DNA of 35,311 nucleotides from a virus, in IMG/VR virus record IMGVR_UViG_3300040793_000007, positions 1 through 35,311 of that record; one strand, 5' to 3'. The number at the start of each line of letters is the position of its first letter. Within the stretch, counting starts at the first letter, position 1. Below the pieces are notes generated by a model. That model was not told the DNA's origin and did not search any database. It worked only from the letters and a program-made list of their open reading frames with translations. This document shows positions 15,420-23,103 of this stretch, piece by piece. The translations under genes and the position numbers were made by a program.

Positions 15420-15861
15420 CAAATATTGGCTGGTATGGCACCTCGGTATTTTCCACCCTTTCAACCAGGCCGAGCTCGCGCGCTATGATTGAAGGGTTTA
15501 GCAGGCCCGCCGCCGCGCCTTCGATCTTCTGGCCGTACATTATCTCGCGCGCCTGCGCTATGATTTCCTGAAAGCCGTCCCGCTTTTCGTACTCGTAGAG
15601 CGTCGAAGAGCCGCAACCCGTAAAGCCACAAAAGCCCTGTATAGTCATGCATCGCATTTTAGGGAGGCTGTAAACCTTCACCTTTTCGGCCCCGCCAGCC
15701 GCCTTAATCTTCTGTAAAACGGCCTCTTTTAGTGGGTTATCTTCTACGTGTTGAAAGTAGTCGTTAAACGCTTCGCGGAGTTCGTCGGGGCTGTCAAACT
15801 TTCGCGGCGCCCCGGTTTTTATTCTAAACATCCAGTGTTTGTTTCCTATCGGTCCAGGCAT
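15397..15861 (-). CDS. Small terminase subunit (GP3_package type)
   Basis: 154 residues. Small terminases recognise the packaging site on phage DNA and hand it to the large subunit. The sequence fits the P22 gp3-like family: an N-terminal MPGPIGNKHW.FRIKTG.PRKF (as in GKHPW..F..GRPR..), a helix-turn segment MTIQGFCGFTGCGSSTLYEYEKRDGF, and the oligomerisation segment REIMYGQKIEGAAAGLLNPSIIARELGL, which is highly diagnostic. It starts 2 nt downstream of a TTAAACTTTATTTGA element, giving a very short leader. The iteron region upstream is the natural place for its packaging site. Confidence 0.88.
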   Translation of the reverse strand: MPGPIGNKHWMFRIKTGAPRKFDSPDELREAFNDYFQHVEDNPLKEAVLQKIKAAGGAEKVKVYSLPKMRCMTIQGFCGFTGCGSSTLYEYEKRDGFQEIIAQAREIMYGQKIEGAAAGLLNPSIIARELGLVERVENTEVPYQPIFDAGSKKE

Positions 15862-15862
15862 A

Positions 15863-15911
15863 TCAAATAAAGTTTAATACAATGTTAAATCTTTTGAGGT
15901 TCAAAAGCAAG
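15863..15911 (-). promoter_or_regulatory. Promoter F (late/terminase) with displaced operator
   Basis: Minus-strand -33 TTG at 15910-15908, 20-nt spacer, -7 TAACATTG at 15887-15880. The operator-like element TCAAATAAAGTTTAA (15863-15877) lies downstream of the -7 element, about where transcription would begin, unlike promoters A-E where the palindrome is upstream of it. The ATG of the small terminase is at 15861, so the transcript has a leader of about 10-15 nt. Confidence 0.55.
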
Positions 15912-15934
15912 GGCGGACCCCTGAAAGCATAGAA

Positions 15935-16246
15935 GTAAACAAGTCTGGCGGCTCTAAAGTCTTGTTTACAAGCTAACCAATTAAAAACCAACTACTTACG
16001 CCAAAAAGTAAACAAGTAAACAAGTTTTACATATAATATTCTGGAGGCGTAGGGGTGTCTGGTTTACTACTGTGTATAACCTACTACCTAATACTATACA
16101 CCCCCCTTCCCTATTTATATCTTTCTTATTATTATTGTTTACTTGTTTACTTTATAGAGAATATAGTATAAAAAGGGCCTTTATAATACCGCCAAGGCTG
16201 TAAACAAAGAAAGTAAACAAGAGCCCCAAAAAGCGCCCTCGTTTAC
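15935..16246. repeat. Iteron region: repeated GTAAACAAG
   Basis: Exact copies of GTAAACAAG on the plus strand at 15935, 16008, 16016 and 16213, and on the minus strand (CTTGTTTAC) at 15961 and 16142; near-exact copies at 16134 (minus) and 16200 (plus); 6-bp cores at 16062 and 16241. Two tandem pairs with 8-bp period are inverted to each other (16008-16024 and 16134-16150). Between them lies an AT-rich stretch with an inverted repeat GTGTATA (16072-16078) / TATACAC (16095-16101). No ORF of note occupies 15912-16256. Candidate replication origin or packaging site. Confidence 0.75.
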
Positions 16247-16256
16247 ACCAAACAGG

Positions 16257-16284
16257 AAAAGCCGCCTTTTTACCGGCGGCTTTT
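16257..16284 (-). terminator. Terminator of the replication operon
   Basis: Arms AAAAGCCGCC (minus 16284-16275) and GGCGGCTTTT (16266-16257), a 10-bp perfect stem, 8-nt loop, trailing T-run from the arm itself. It lies 20 nt past the last replication-side gene (16304) and separates it from the iteron region. The stem is symmetrical and could also stop plus-strand transcription. Confidence 0.8.
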
Positions 16285-16303
16285 AACTTTATAACTTAAA
16301 ATT

Positions 16304-16519
16304 TTAACTTAAAACACTTAAAACTATATAGATTTTACCGTCAAAATTTAACTTAGCGGAGCTTAAAAAATTATCCACTTCGCTAAAAACCAGCTCGGGG
16401 TTGTGCCAGGATTCTACAGGCCCACCGCAAATATTTGTTAAAAGCTCCCACATAACAGCCGCCCCGGCTGCAGGCGTTCCGCTGTGTACCTTAATTTCCA
16501 CCTCTGTTAAAGTAGCCAT
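16304..16519 (-). CDS. Small protein at the end of the replication operon
   Basis: 71 residues, MATLTEVEIKVHSGTPAAGAAVMWELLTNICGGPVESWHNPEL. I do not recognise it. Hydrophobic and polar residues alternate as in a small alpha/beta domain, and there is no membrane segment. The ATG lies within the upstream gene (13-nt overlap), implying coupling. The gene is followed by a strong terminator. Its fourth- to seventh-residue start context and A-rich leader are like the neighbours. Function unknown. Confidence 0.6.
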   Translation of the reverse strand: MATLTEVEIKVHSGTPAAGAAVMWELLTNICGGPVESWHNPELVFSEVDNFLSSAKLNFDGKIYIVLSVLS

Positions 16520-16893
16520 ACTTTCCCGTTTTTGGCCGTGTACTTATCCTCTAAAACCGCCTCAATAGCGTCAAGCTTTGAAGGGTCTATAAACTCCCAG
16601 GCATCGGAAAGCTTTTCAAATACCGAGCTTTTTTGTATTGAATCCAATTCAAGAAAGCCTATTACCTCAGCGTCGATTTTCTGCCAAAAGGCCTCGCGCT
16701 CCGCGTTCTTTTCCTGCATCTCCTCTATTGTCTCTTCAAGCTCTCTTAACTCGTAGGCGTGGGCCGCTTTGGCTACTATAACCTCTTCGTTAATCTTCGC
16801 GCGTTCCCTTTCCAGCATGTCGGAGACGTCGCGCCCGGCTCTTTCGATTTCGGCCAGTAAATCTAGTAGTTTTGCTTTTAGTGTTTCGGTCAT
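16507..16893 (-). CDS. Acidic coiled-coil protein
   Basis: 128 residues. A long N-terminal coiled coil (about 5-75, ETLKAKLLDLLAEIERAGRDVSD; YELRELEETIEEMQEKNAEREAF) is followed by a compact helical part (DAEVIGFLELDSIQKSSVFEKLSDAWEFIDPSKLDAIEAVLEDK). It is strongly acidic, with no signal or membrane segment. It begins 12 nt after the helicase stop and overlaps the next start. No family is recognised; a helicase partner or scaffold for replication proteins is possible by position only. Confidence 0.6.
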   Translation of the reverse strand: MTETLKAKLLDLLAEIERAGRDVSDMLERERAKINEEVIVAKAAHAYELRELEETIEEMQEKNAEREAFWQKIDAEVIGFLELDSIQKSSVFEKLSDAWEFIDPSKLDAIEAVLEDKYTAKNGKVWLL

Positions 16894-16905
16894 TATCGTA
16901 TTTAT

Positions 16906-18324
16906 TTAGGTGTATTTTTTAACTAAGTCTTTTATAAATCCTATTTGGCTTTTGTCCGCTTTTACGGCGTGCATTAGTTCGCCCTCGGTTGCGTCCTTAT
17001 CTGCCAGGCTCCGCGCTACGCGCTCGTCGATAGTGCCCTGGGCTATTATCCTATAAATAAATACCTGCTTAGCCTTCTGGCCCTGCCTGTAGAGCCGCGC
17101 TATTAATTGTTTGTAAAGCTCCGAGCTCCAGTTCAAACCAAACCAGGCTATATAGTTAGAGCCGTGCTGGATGTTAAGCCCGTGCCCTCCGCTGGCTGGG
17201 TGTAAAACAAGCATAGGCACGCGCCCCGCGTTCCAGTCGTCTATGTCCTGCTGCCCACTGAGAACCCGCGCGCCGGCCTTCCCGAACCGCTTTAGAATCC
17301 GGGCGGTGTCGTGCTTAAAAGATACTGCCACCAGCAGCGGCTTGCCGTTGGTCGCCTCTACCACGTCTTCGAGCTTATCTAACTTTAGATCGTGGATTCT
17401 ATGCACGTTCCGCTCGGCGTCGTAAACCGCGCCGTTAGCATACTGCAGCAACTTATTAGAAAGCGCGGCGGCGTTCGCTACGCTTATTTCCTGGCCGGCT
17501 CCCAGCTCATTGATAAGGTCCAAAACTAATTCCTTTTCGAAGATGTCGTAGCCGTCGCGGACCGCCGCCGGGAATATTACCGGCTCGTCTATTATCAGTT
17601 TGTCCGGCATGTCTAAGAAGTCCTCGGCCTTCATGCTTATGCAAATGTCGCCTATCTCCTTATAAATCCTTTTTTGTTGCCGGTCGTCTCTCAGTGCATA
17701 GCTGTAAACTATTGAGCCGTTACGGGCGTCGGGTTTAAAGTACTCGTTTCTATACCTACCAATCGAAGCGCCTAATCGCTCGCCGCCGTCAATAAGATAA
17801 ACCTGGGCCCAAAGATCAATTAACCCATTAGGCGCCGCCGTACCGGTCAAACCTACCACGCGAGGCACCGACTTACGAACCCGCTTAAGAGCTTTAAACC
17901 TTTGGCTTTGGTGGTTCTTAAAGCTGCTTAGCTCATCCAGTAGCAGCATGTCAAAAGGCAACATTGAGCCGCCGAACTGCTCCACGAGCCAGGGCACGTT
18001 GTCCCGACTTACTAAGAAAATCTCGGCGTTAGCTTCCAAAGCTTTAAGGCGCTTAGCCGGCGTACCTGCTACCAGGCTAAACTTAAGCGAGCGCGTGTGC
18101 TCCCACTTAAGCGCCTCCTGGGTCCAGACGCTTTCTACAACCCGCTTAGGGCCTACAACCAGCACGCGCTCCACTTCCATAAGATCAAGTAACTCGCGTA
18201 TAGCTGTCAGGCTTATAATTGTTTTACCCAGCCCCATGTCCAGGAAGAGCCCGGCGCCGTCGTGCTTTAGTATATGCTTAACACCAAAGGTCTGGTAGTC
18301 GTGGAGGTTTGAAGCGTTTAACAT
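16906..18324 (-). CDS. SNF2-family DEAD/H-box helicase (translocase)
   Basis: 472 residues from ATG 18324, which overlaps the VRR-NUC stop as TGATG; a TTG one codon upstream is unlikely. Phage SNF2-like proteins are DNA translocases thought to act in recombination-dependent replication. Motifs in order: Q-like start YQTFGVKHIL (10-19), Walker A DMGLGKT (29-35), Ia VVGPKRVVESVW (56-67), II LLDELSSF (128-135), III GLTGTAAPNG (158-167), V HPASGGHGLNIQ (375-386) and VI QLIARLYRQGQ (406-416). The size is that of a minimal phage version. The VRR-NUC gene directly upstream is its frequent neighbour in phages. Confidence 0.9.
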   Translation of the reverse strand: MLNASNLHDYQTFGVKHILKHDGAGLFLDMGLGKTIISLTAIRELLDLMEVERVLVVGPKRVVESVWTQEALKWEHTRSLKFSLVAGTPAKRLKALEANAEIFLVSRDNVPWLVEQFGGSMLPFDMLLLDELSSFKNHQSQRFKALKRVRKSVPRVVGLTGTAAPNGLIDLWAQVYLIDGGERLGASIGRYRNEYFKPDARNGSIVYSYALRDDRQQKRIYKEIGDICISMKAEDFLDMPDKLIIDEPVIFPAAVRDGYDIFEKELVLDLINELGAGQEISVANAAALSNKLLQYANGAVYDAERNVHRIHDLKLDKLEDVVEATNGKPLLVAVSFKHDTARILKRFGKAGARVLSGQQDIDDWNAGRVPMLVLHPASGGHGLNIQHGSNYIAWFGLNWSSELYKQLIARLYRQGQKAKQVFIYRIIAQGTIDERVARSLADKDATEGELMHAVKADKSQIGFIKDLVKKYT

Positions 18325-18632
18325 CAATCTAAATTCTTAAGGGCCGGGCGGTAAAGGTCCGCCAGGACTTTTAACAGGCTGTCAACCATACCGGCGGAGT
18401 TCGCCACGTACACGCGGACGCCTAACGCTTCGAGCTTCTTAGCTACGTGGAGCTGGCGGGGCCTAAGCTTCAAGCCTTCGCCCTTAGTCTCCACGAAGAA
18501 CACCAGACCGCCCGGCATAATGCAAAGCCTGTCAGGTATGCCAGCGAAGTAAACCGCGGGAAACTTAAGGCAAAGCCCGCCTAACTTCTCGACGCCTAAG
18601 CGGAGCTTTTTTTCTATTTGTTTTTCAGTCAT
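18324..18632 (-). CDS. VRR-NUC domain nuclease
   Basis: 102 residues, entirely the VRR-NUC fold (PD-(D/E)xK superfamily). Seen: the conserved GIPDRL (31-36, Asp34), strand then VETKGEG (47-53, Glu48 and Lys50) and RPRQ (57-60, Gln60), followed by the ALGVRVYVANS strand. These small stand-alone phage nucleases pair with SNF2 helicases and probably resolve branched DNA. Start ATG 18632; the methylase stop overlaps it by 4 nt (ATGA). The stop is joined to the helicase start as TGATG, so the pair is translationally coupled. Confidence 0.9.
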   Translation of the reverse strand: MTEKQIEKKLRLGVEKLGGLCLKFPAVYFAGIPDRLCIMPGGLVFFVETKGEGLKLRPRQLHVAKKLEALGVRVYVANSAGMVDSLLKVLADLYRPALKNLD

Positions 18633-19912
18633 AAGGATATGTTTTTAAATATGTGGGCTACTGCGTCAACGGTCCAGCCGTTGCCCAGCATCCTATAGCG
18701 CTGGGTATTGCTCACCGAGGCGGTGTAGTTGTCTGGTACTGTCTGCAGGCGTTCGCATTCTATAGGGGTAAGCTTTCTTAAGTGTTCTTTATCTACACTA
18801 TCCCACTCGTGGCGGTCGTACGAACCGCGCCCACTGGAGCGGACGCATTTAGATTTTTTACGAACATCTAAAACTTGCGTTCTTTGCCCGTGGTTATCTA
18901 CTCCTTTGAAGTAGTTAGCATCAATACAAAGACTTTTATTTCCAGTTTCTCTAATTAGACCCCTGTTTTTTATAACGCCTTCGCCGCTTGTTTCCAAAAC
19001 GTCTTTTAATAAAAGGCCTCTATCTTCTGGCTGGGTTACGTTTGGTATATTAGTCCAATATAGGCGGCGGCGGTTCTGAGCGCTAACCAGCGCGCTGTTA
19101 ATCTCTATAGGCTCCACGCCTAAAAGCCCTGTGATAACGTCCTGAAATTCTTTTTTCATTTTCACATTTTCAAGCAAAAAATATTTTGGCTTTACTTCTT
19201 TTAGAATCCTTACAAACTCGAAAAATAGTTTGCTTCGCGGGTCTTCAAAATTAAGCTGCTTACCAGCAAAACTAAAGCCCTGGCAAGGCGAGCCGCCTAT
19301 CAGTAAATCTATCTCACCTACGTCTAAGCCCGTGACTTTTGTAACGTCTCCCAGCTGCACCGTCTTAGGGTAATTGCTTTGCGTGACTGCTATAGCGTGT
19401 TTGTCAACCTCGCTGGCGTAGTATTCCACCACATCAAAGCCCGCGCGGTTTAGTGCTATTTGTCCGCAGCTCATACCGTCGAAAAGACTAAGCACTTTTA
19501 TTTTATCCATGTCTATATTTTTAAATATGTGAGCTACTACGTCAACCGTCCAACCATTGCCCAGCATTCTATAGCGCTGGGCGTTGCTTACCGCGGCGCT
19601 GTAGTTGTCTGGTACTGTCTGCAGGCGTTCGCACTCTATAGGTGTAAGCTTTCGTACCCTACCATCAGCCAGAAGTACTTTTGCCTTTCCCGAGGCTCCA
19701 GTGTCTAAGCACCCGTGTTTTCCGTTCAAATAAAAGGCTCTTTGGTCTTGGCTCCCGTGGCCCCTACCATTAACATCATACTGCAGATAATTAGGTAATT
19801 TTTTAGTGTTTAGAATTTTTGAGTCAGGCACGAACTCAAAAGGGGTGCCCTCGGGCTGCAGTATATCCCCCAGCATAACGCCTTTATCGGGTACGTTAAT
19901 TTTTTTTAGCAT
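18629..19912 (-). CDS. DNA (cytosine-5) methyltransferase with an extra N-terminal copy of its C-terminal module
   Basis: 427 residues. A complete C5 methylase begins at Met135: motif I VLSLFDGMSCGQ (140-151), catalytic IV GGSPCQGFSF (206-215, Cys210), VI FLLENVK (245-251), VIII QNRRRLYW (279-286), IX RKLTPIECERLQTVPDNY (379-396), X YRMLGNGWTVDAVA (406-419). It methylates cytosine C5 in a short target site, probably to protect phage DNA. Residues 1-134 are extra: they contain a second target-recognition-like piece and a nearly identical copy of motifs IX-X (87-133). ATG 19912 follows promoter/operator B. Met135 (19510) could serve as an internal start after AAATATAGAC. Stop overlaps the VRR-NUC start. 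Confidence 0.9.
   Translation of the reverse strand: MLKKINVPDKGVMLGDILQPEGTPFEFVPDSKILNTKKLPNYLQYDVNGRGHGSQDQRAFYLNGKHGCLDTGASGKAKVLLADGRVRKLTPIECERLQTVPDNYSAAVSNAQRYRMLGNGWTVDVVAHIFKNIDMDKIKVLSLFDGMSCGQIALNRAGFDVVEYYASEVDKHAIAVTQSNYPKTVQLGDVTKVTGLDVGEIDLLIGGSPCQGFSFAGKQLNFEDPRSKLFFEFVRILKEVKPKYFLLENVKMKKEFQDVITGLLGVEPIEINSALVSAQNRRRLYWTNIPNVTQPEDRGLLLKDVLETSGEGVIKNRGLIRETGNKSLCIDANYFKGVDNHGQRTQVLDVRKKSKCVRSSGRGSYDRHEWDSVDKEHLRKLTPIECERLQTVPDNYTASVSNTQRYRMLGNGWTVDAVAHIFKNISL
18640..18781 (-). repeat. Duplicated methylase motif IX-X segment, C-terminal copy
   Basis: This segment encodes residues 379-425 of the methylase and matches 19513-19656 closely at the nucleotide level (most positions, about 85-90 percent by eye, differences mainly at third positions). 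Confidence 0.9.
19513..19656 (-). repeat. Duplicated methylase motif IX-X segment, N-terminal copy
   Basis: This segment encodes residues 87-133. It carries the same RKLTPIECERLQTVPDNY and YRMLGNGWTVD motifs as the C-terminal copy, about 880 bp away in direct orientation, and ends just before the internal methionine that begins the full catalytic domain. Confidence 0.9.
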
Positions 19913-19934
19913 AGTGTTTTGGTTAATTGTTATA

Positions 19935-19976
19935 CAATATTAAACAAAGTTTAATGAAATACCAAACAAAGTTTAA
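19935..19976 (-). promoter_or_regulatory. Promoter/operator B (methylase-nuclease-helicase unit)
   Basis: Minus-strand -33 TTTG at 19966-19963, 20-nt spacer, -7 TAATATTG at 19942-19935. Palindrome TTAAACAAAGTTTAA at 19940-19954; second copy CCAAACAAAGTTTAA at 19962-19976, 22 bp away, overlapping the stop codon of the adenine methylase gene. Start codon of the next gene is 23 nt downstream of the -7 element. Confidence 0.8.
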
Positions 19977-20670
19977 ATAAAAGTAAATAATTTTTCAATT
20001 CGACGCTCGCCCGCCTTGTTGCTTCTTACTTCCAGGTTAACATCTTTTCGCCAAACCTCCACGAAGTCAGGCGGCGCGGCGTACTCCGATATAAAAACAA
20101 GGTTCTCCTCGCTTAGGTCCCGGCACTTTTGCCAAAACGCCGCGGAGTCAAAACCGCCGGAACTATAGGCCGTCGTCCCAGCATAGGGAGGGTCGCAATA
20201 GATCACAAAGCCGCTATACTCTGAGGTTAAAAAATCTTCGTGCTTAAACGTTACACCTTTGCAGCGCCTAAACTTGTCCGCTAAAGTCTTCGAAGCTCTT
20301 AAGGCGAAGTTAACCTCGCCCCGCCTTTAGTTTCGGGCGCGTAACCCCCAAAGAATTTACCAGCGAAGCTGCAGGCGAAGCCCACAAAGCCCCGCATAGC
20401 AGACGGCCCGGGCGAAGCCTTAATAGCTTGGTAAGCCTGCTCGCTTATGCTGTTAGGGAGGCTAAACCCGTTTTGCATCCTTAAGTAAAGCTCTATTAAA
20501 TCTGGATGAAAATCCCGGGCGTGTCGCTCCGCTGCAGGGTTAACAAATTGAACAACGTTCAAAGCCCCGCAAAACGGCTCGGCGTATTTGCTAAACCGCC
20601 CGCCCAGGTTACTGTTTATAACCGCGGCCAGCTCTTTAGCTATCCGCGCTTTGCCTCCAAAGTATCGCAT
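19973..20670 (-). pseudogene. Frameshifted D12-class (Dam-like) adenine-N6 methyltransferase
   Basis: Two pieces of one gene. The first (20670-20299) reads MRYFGGKARIAKELA (motif X/GGK), AEPFCGALNVV (motif I), then stops soon after FFGGYAPETKGG. The second frame continues as VNFALRASKTLADKFRRC..., with motif IV YCDPPYAGTTAYS, and runs to 19973. Joining them needs a -1 shift at a run of four G (plus-strand CCCC at 20317-20320); one extra G gives GGGEVNFALR and a normal protein of about 232 residues. Such enzymes typically methylate A in GATC. The cause may be a true mutation, a programmed -1 shift or a homopolymer error in sequencing. It starts 2 nt after the primase stop. Confidence 0.85.
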
Positions 20671-20671
20671 T

Positions 20672-23050
20672 TTATAACTTTTTAAATATTCTTTGGCGTC
20701 CGTAAATCGGTACGTTTTTAACGGACCCGGTAAAGCGCCAGCCTAAGCTTCTTAAAATCTCGTTTACTTCTTTTGTATTATAGCGGCTCATGTCTTCGCG
20801 GCGTTTGTCCAAACACTCTACCCAAATCTCGGCGACCGTTACCTCGTGCCGTGGCTCGTCGTCTTCGTCCGCGGCGCCGTCGTCCTGCATAAAGGTATTA
20901 AAGTATGCCACGCGGTCAAAGGCTGCCATTTTCGCCCAGTCCATCGGTAAAGGCATTCCCAGAAAAGTGGATATAAGCCCGGCCCGCTCGTCTATTTCCA
21001 TGTGGTCCGCCTGAACCGCGCGCGCTTCCGCCGTCACCGCCTCCGACAAATAAAGCTTTTCGCCTTGCATAAAATAATGGACCGCCTCGGCCCAAATTTG
21101 GTTTACCTCTTCGCCTACCAGCTCCAGGTCAACCGAGCGCTTTACATATTGCATAAAACATTCAATAGGCAAAAAGCGCCTGTTTCCGGTCGGGTCCTTT
21201 AGAAAATCTCTTAAGTTTGTGGAGCCTACAAAAATATTTTGCCGCTCGTACTCTTCGCGGACGTGTCCATAAGCCGGGCGGTACTCGTCTTTTTGCTTTG
21301 TTATAAAATGCTTTACGGCCTCCGCTTCGCCTTTTCTCATACCTGCCAGCTCTGCTACCTCTATAATCCAGGCGCCTTGTATTTGCTCTACTGCTTCTTT
21401 GCCGTCAACCTTGAAAAACGTATCGCTAAACCACTGTTTGCCGAGGCGCTTCCAAAAGGTAGATTTATATAAGCCCTCTTCACCTACCAGGACCGGCATA
21501 AGATCAAATTTGCAGCCAGGGTTAAACACCCGAGCAACGGCTCCGCAAAGCGTTTTTCTTATCGCTTCGCGGGTGTAGGGTGAATCTTTAGCGCCCAGGT
21601 ACTCTATAAAAAGAGTATCTACGCGGGGCGTCTGGTCCCAAATTAAGCCATTTAAATATGTTTTGATAGGGTGCCAGGCGTTGCGGTATAACTCTAAGTT
21701 TAAACTATCCTGCACTATTTCTTTTCCGCGTATTCCGTACCGCTTACCTATGTAATTTCTAAGCCCGGAAAAGTCAACGTTTTTCATGGGGTCGCCTTCC
21801 TTTGTTTTTCTCCACGGTATCGGGCGCCTAAGGCTGGGTTTGCCGTTAAATTCATTAAGAGCAAAAAGGCCCTTTAGTGTGCCGTCGTTTTCCAGTATTA
21901 AATCTATATTCTTTTCGGTATTTAAAAACGTGGTGCCTTTGCCGTCCATGTCCATACCTTCAAGCCAGCTCGCGTCCGCCTCTTCATCCGTTCCAAAATT
22001 CTCGCTTTCGTCTTCAAAATCCGAGGCTAAGGCTTCCTTTAACTCGCGCGCTAAAATAGCTTTTACGGCCTTGTCTGCCATCGCAAAAGCTTCCATAGCC
22101 TTAAAGCTTTTTAAGCTATTAGGCGCCGCGTCTAAGGCTGCGAACTTATGCACCCGCACCAGGTCAAAAACATTACAAAGCATACCGCTGGCCGGGTCGG
22201 TTCCGTGGTGGCTGTAGGCGTATTTATTCTCGTATATAACCAGGCCGTTTGCCGTGCTGCCTTTGGTGTACGTATAGCGGCCCTCGGTGCCCTCTTCGTA
22301 TTGCTTAGGTAAGAACGCCGCCAGCGCCTCTTCGACCGTGTAGGCGCGGCAAAAAGCGCCTATAACTCCGCGCTTCTCCAGCGGGTCTTCTTGCTTGTCC
22401 GCACGGGTTAAAATATCTTCGTTACTCTTTTTATTCGTGGGCCACTCTGAGACGTCGCGCCAGTTCCGGTAAGAGTTTAAAACTTTGTCAACGTCTAACC
22501 AGTCGCCTTTCTGGTGCTCTATATAAAAATCCTTGTCGCTGCAGACCGTCGGCCAGTACATTAGTCTATTGACTTCAAAAGTCGTATTATCAAAAAATTC
22601 TATGCCTATGCCGCCGGCTATTTTTCTGGCGGTTGCGGTGTACTCGTCCGCGGCGCACTCCCGCGAAAGTGGAATAAGCAACCGGTAACGCGGGGCGCTG
22701 TCTTCGTGGCTCATGGTGCCGTGAATTACGGCCTCACAATCAAACGCAAATTGAAAGCCCTCCCAAAAGTCAAGCGTTCCAAAATCAATATCTAAAGTTA
22801 AAAGTTGTCTATAGCTTACGTTTGCCGGGCTCCGCTTTCCGGCTCTAAGATAGCCGCCCACATAGCCGCCTACGTCCTTAACTTTGCCGGCGTCGCTTTT
22901 CGAAAGGGCTCTAAATTTTTTAAATGGTATGTCTTTAATTTGTGGCGTGTTCAACTTCTGCACGAAGTCTGGCCAGCTTATTTTTTTGTTTTTCCAAACT
23001 TTCGCCTGGGCGGTAAAGGCTACCGCGATTTCGATAAATTCGCCTTGCAT
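20672..23050 (-). CDS. VapE/VirE-like primase-helicase
   Basis: 792 residues from ATG 23050 (MQGEFIEIAVAF); an upstream TTG is less likely, and the ATG follows the shared leader TTTTTCGGTTA. N-terminal part (about 1-190): archaeo-eukaryotic primase (PrimPol)-like, with TLDIDFG (85-91, Asp87 and Asp89), IHGTMSHEDSAPRYRLLIPLSR (109-130) and later NRLMYWPT. The middle (200-400) is a variable linker. The C-terminal half is a VirE-type P-loop ATPase: Walker A VGEEGLYKST (522-531), Walker B WIIEVAELAG (561-570), sensor GSTN (609-612) and TGNRRFLPIE (621-630). This combination makes primers and unwinds DNA in phages without DnaB/DnaG genes. It is the replication initiator candidate for the iteron region. 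Confidence 0.88.
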   Translation of the reverse strand: MQGEFIEIAVAFTAQAKVWKNKKISWPDFVQKLNTPQIKDIPFKKFRALSKSDAGKVKDVGGYVGGYLRAGKRSPANVSYRQLLTLDIDFGTLDFWEGFQFAFDCEAVIHGTMSHEDSAPRYRLLIPLSRECAADEYTATARKIAGGIGIEFFDNTTFEVNRLMYWPTVCSDKDFYIEHQKGDWLDVDKVLNSYRNWRDVSEWPTNKKSNEDILTRADKQEDPLEKRGVIGAFCRAYTVEEALAAFLPKQYEEGTEGRYTYTKGSTANGLVIYENKYAYSHHGTDPASGMLCNVFDLVRVHKFAALDAAPNSLKSFKAMEAFAMADKAVKAILARELKEALASDFEDESENFGTDEEADASWLEGMDMDGKGTTFLNTEKNIDLILENDGTLKGLFALNEFNGKPSLRRPIPWRKTKEGDPMKNVDFSGLRNYIGKRYGIRGKEIVQDSLNLELYRNAWHPIKTYLNGLIWDQTPRVDTLFIEYLGAKDSPYTREAIRKTLCGAVARVFNPGCKFDLMPVLVGEEGLYKSTFWKRLGKQWFSDTFFKVDGKEAVEQIQGAWIIEVAELAGMRKGEAEAVKHFITKQKDEYRPAYGHVREEYERQNIFVGSTNLRDFLKDPTGNRRFLPIECFMQYVKRSVDLELVGEEVNQIWAEAVHYFMQGEKLYLSEAVTAEARAVQADHMEIDERAGLISTFLGMPLPMDWAKMAAFDRVAYFNTFMQDDGAADEDDEPRHEVTVAEIWVECLDKRREDMSRYNTKEVNEILRSLGWRFTGSVKNVPIYGRQRIFKKL

Positions 23051-23081
23051 GTTTTTTCGGTTAATGGATAAGGGCAAAGTA

Positions 23082-23103
23082 ATAAAAAAGCCCCGGAGGG
23101 CTT
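23082..23103 (-). terminator. Terminator between secreted-protein gene and primase
   Basis: Minus-strand AAGCCC (23103-23098) and GGGCTT (23093-23088), 6-bp stem, loop TCCG, then TTTTTTATT. It lies 19 nt after the stop at 23122. The primase gene starts 32 nt further on, and I see no promoter between them, so the terminator is probably partial. Confidence 0.65.

Noticed and set aside
15461-15652. 63-codon minus-strand frame within the small terminase gene
   Set aside because: Alternative frame of the terminase gene with no own leader or domain.
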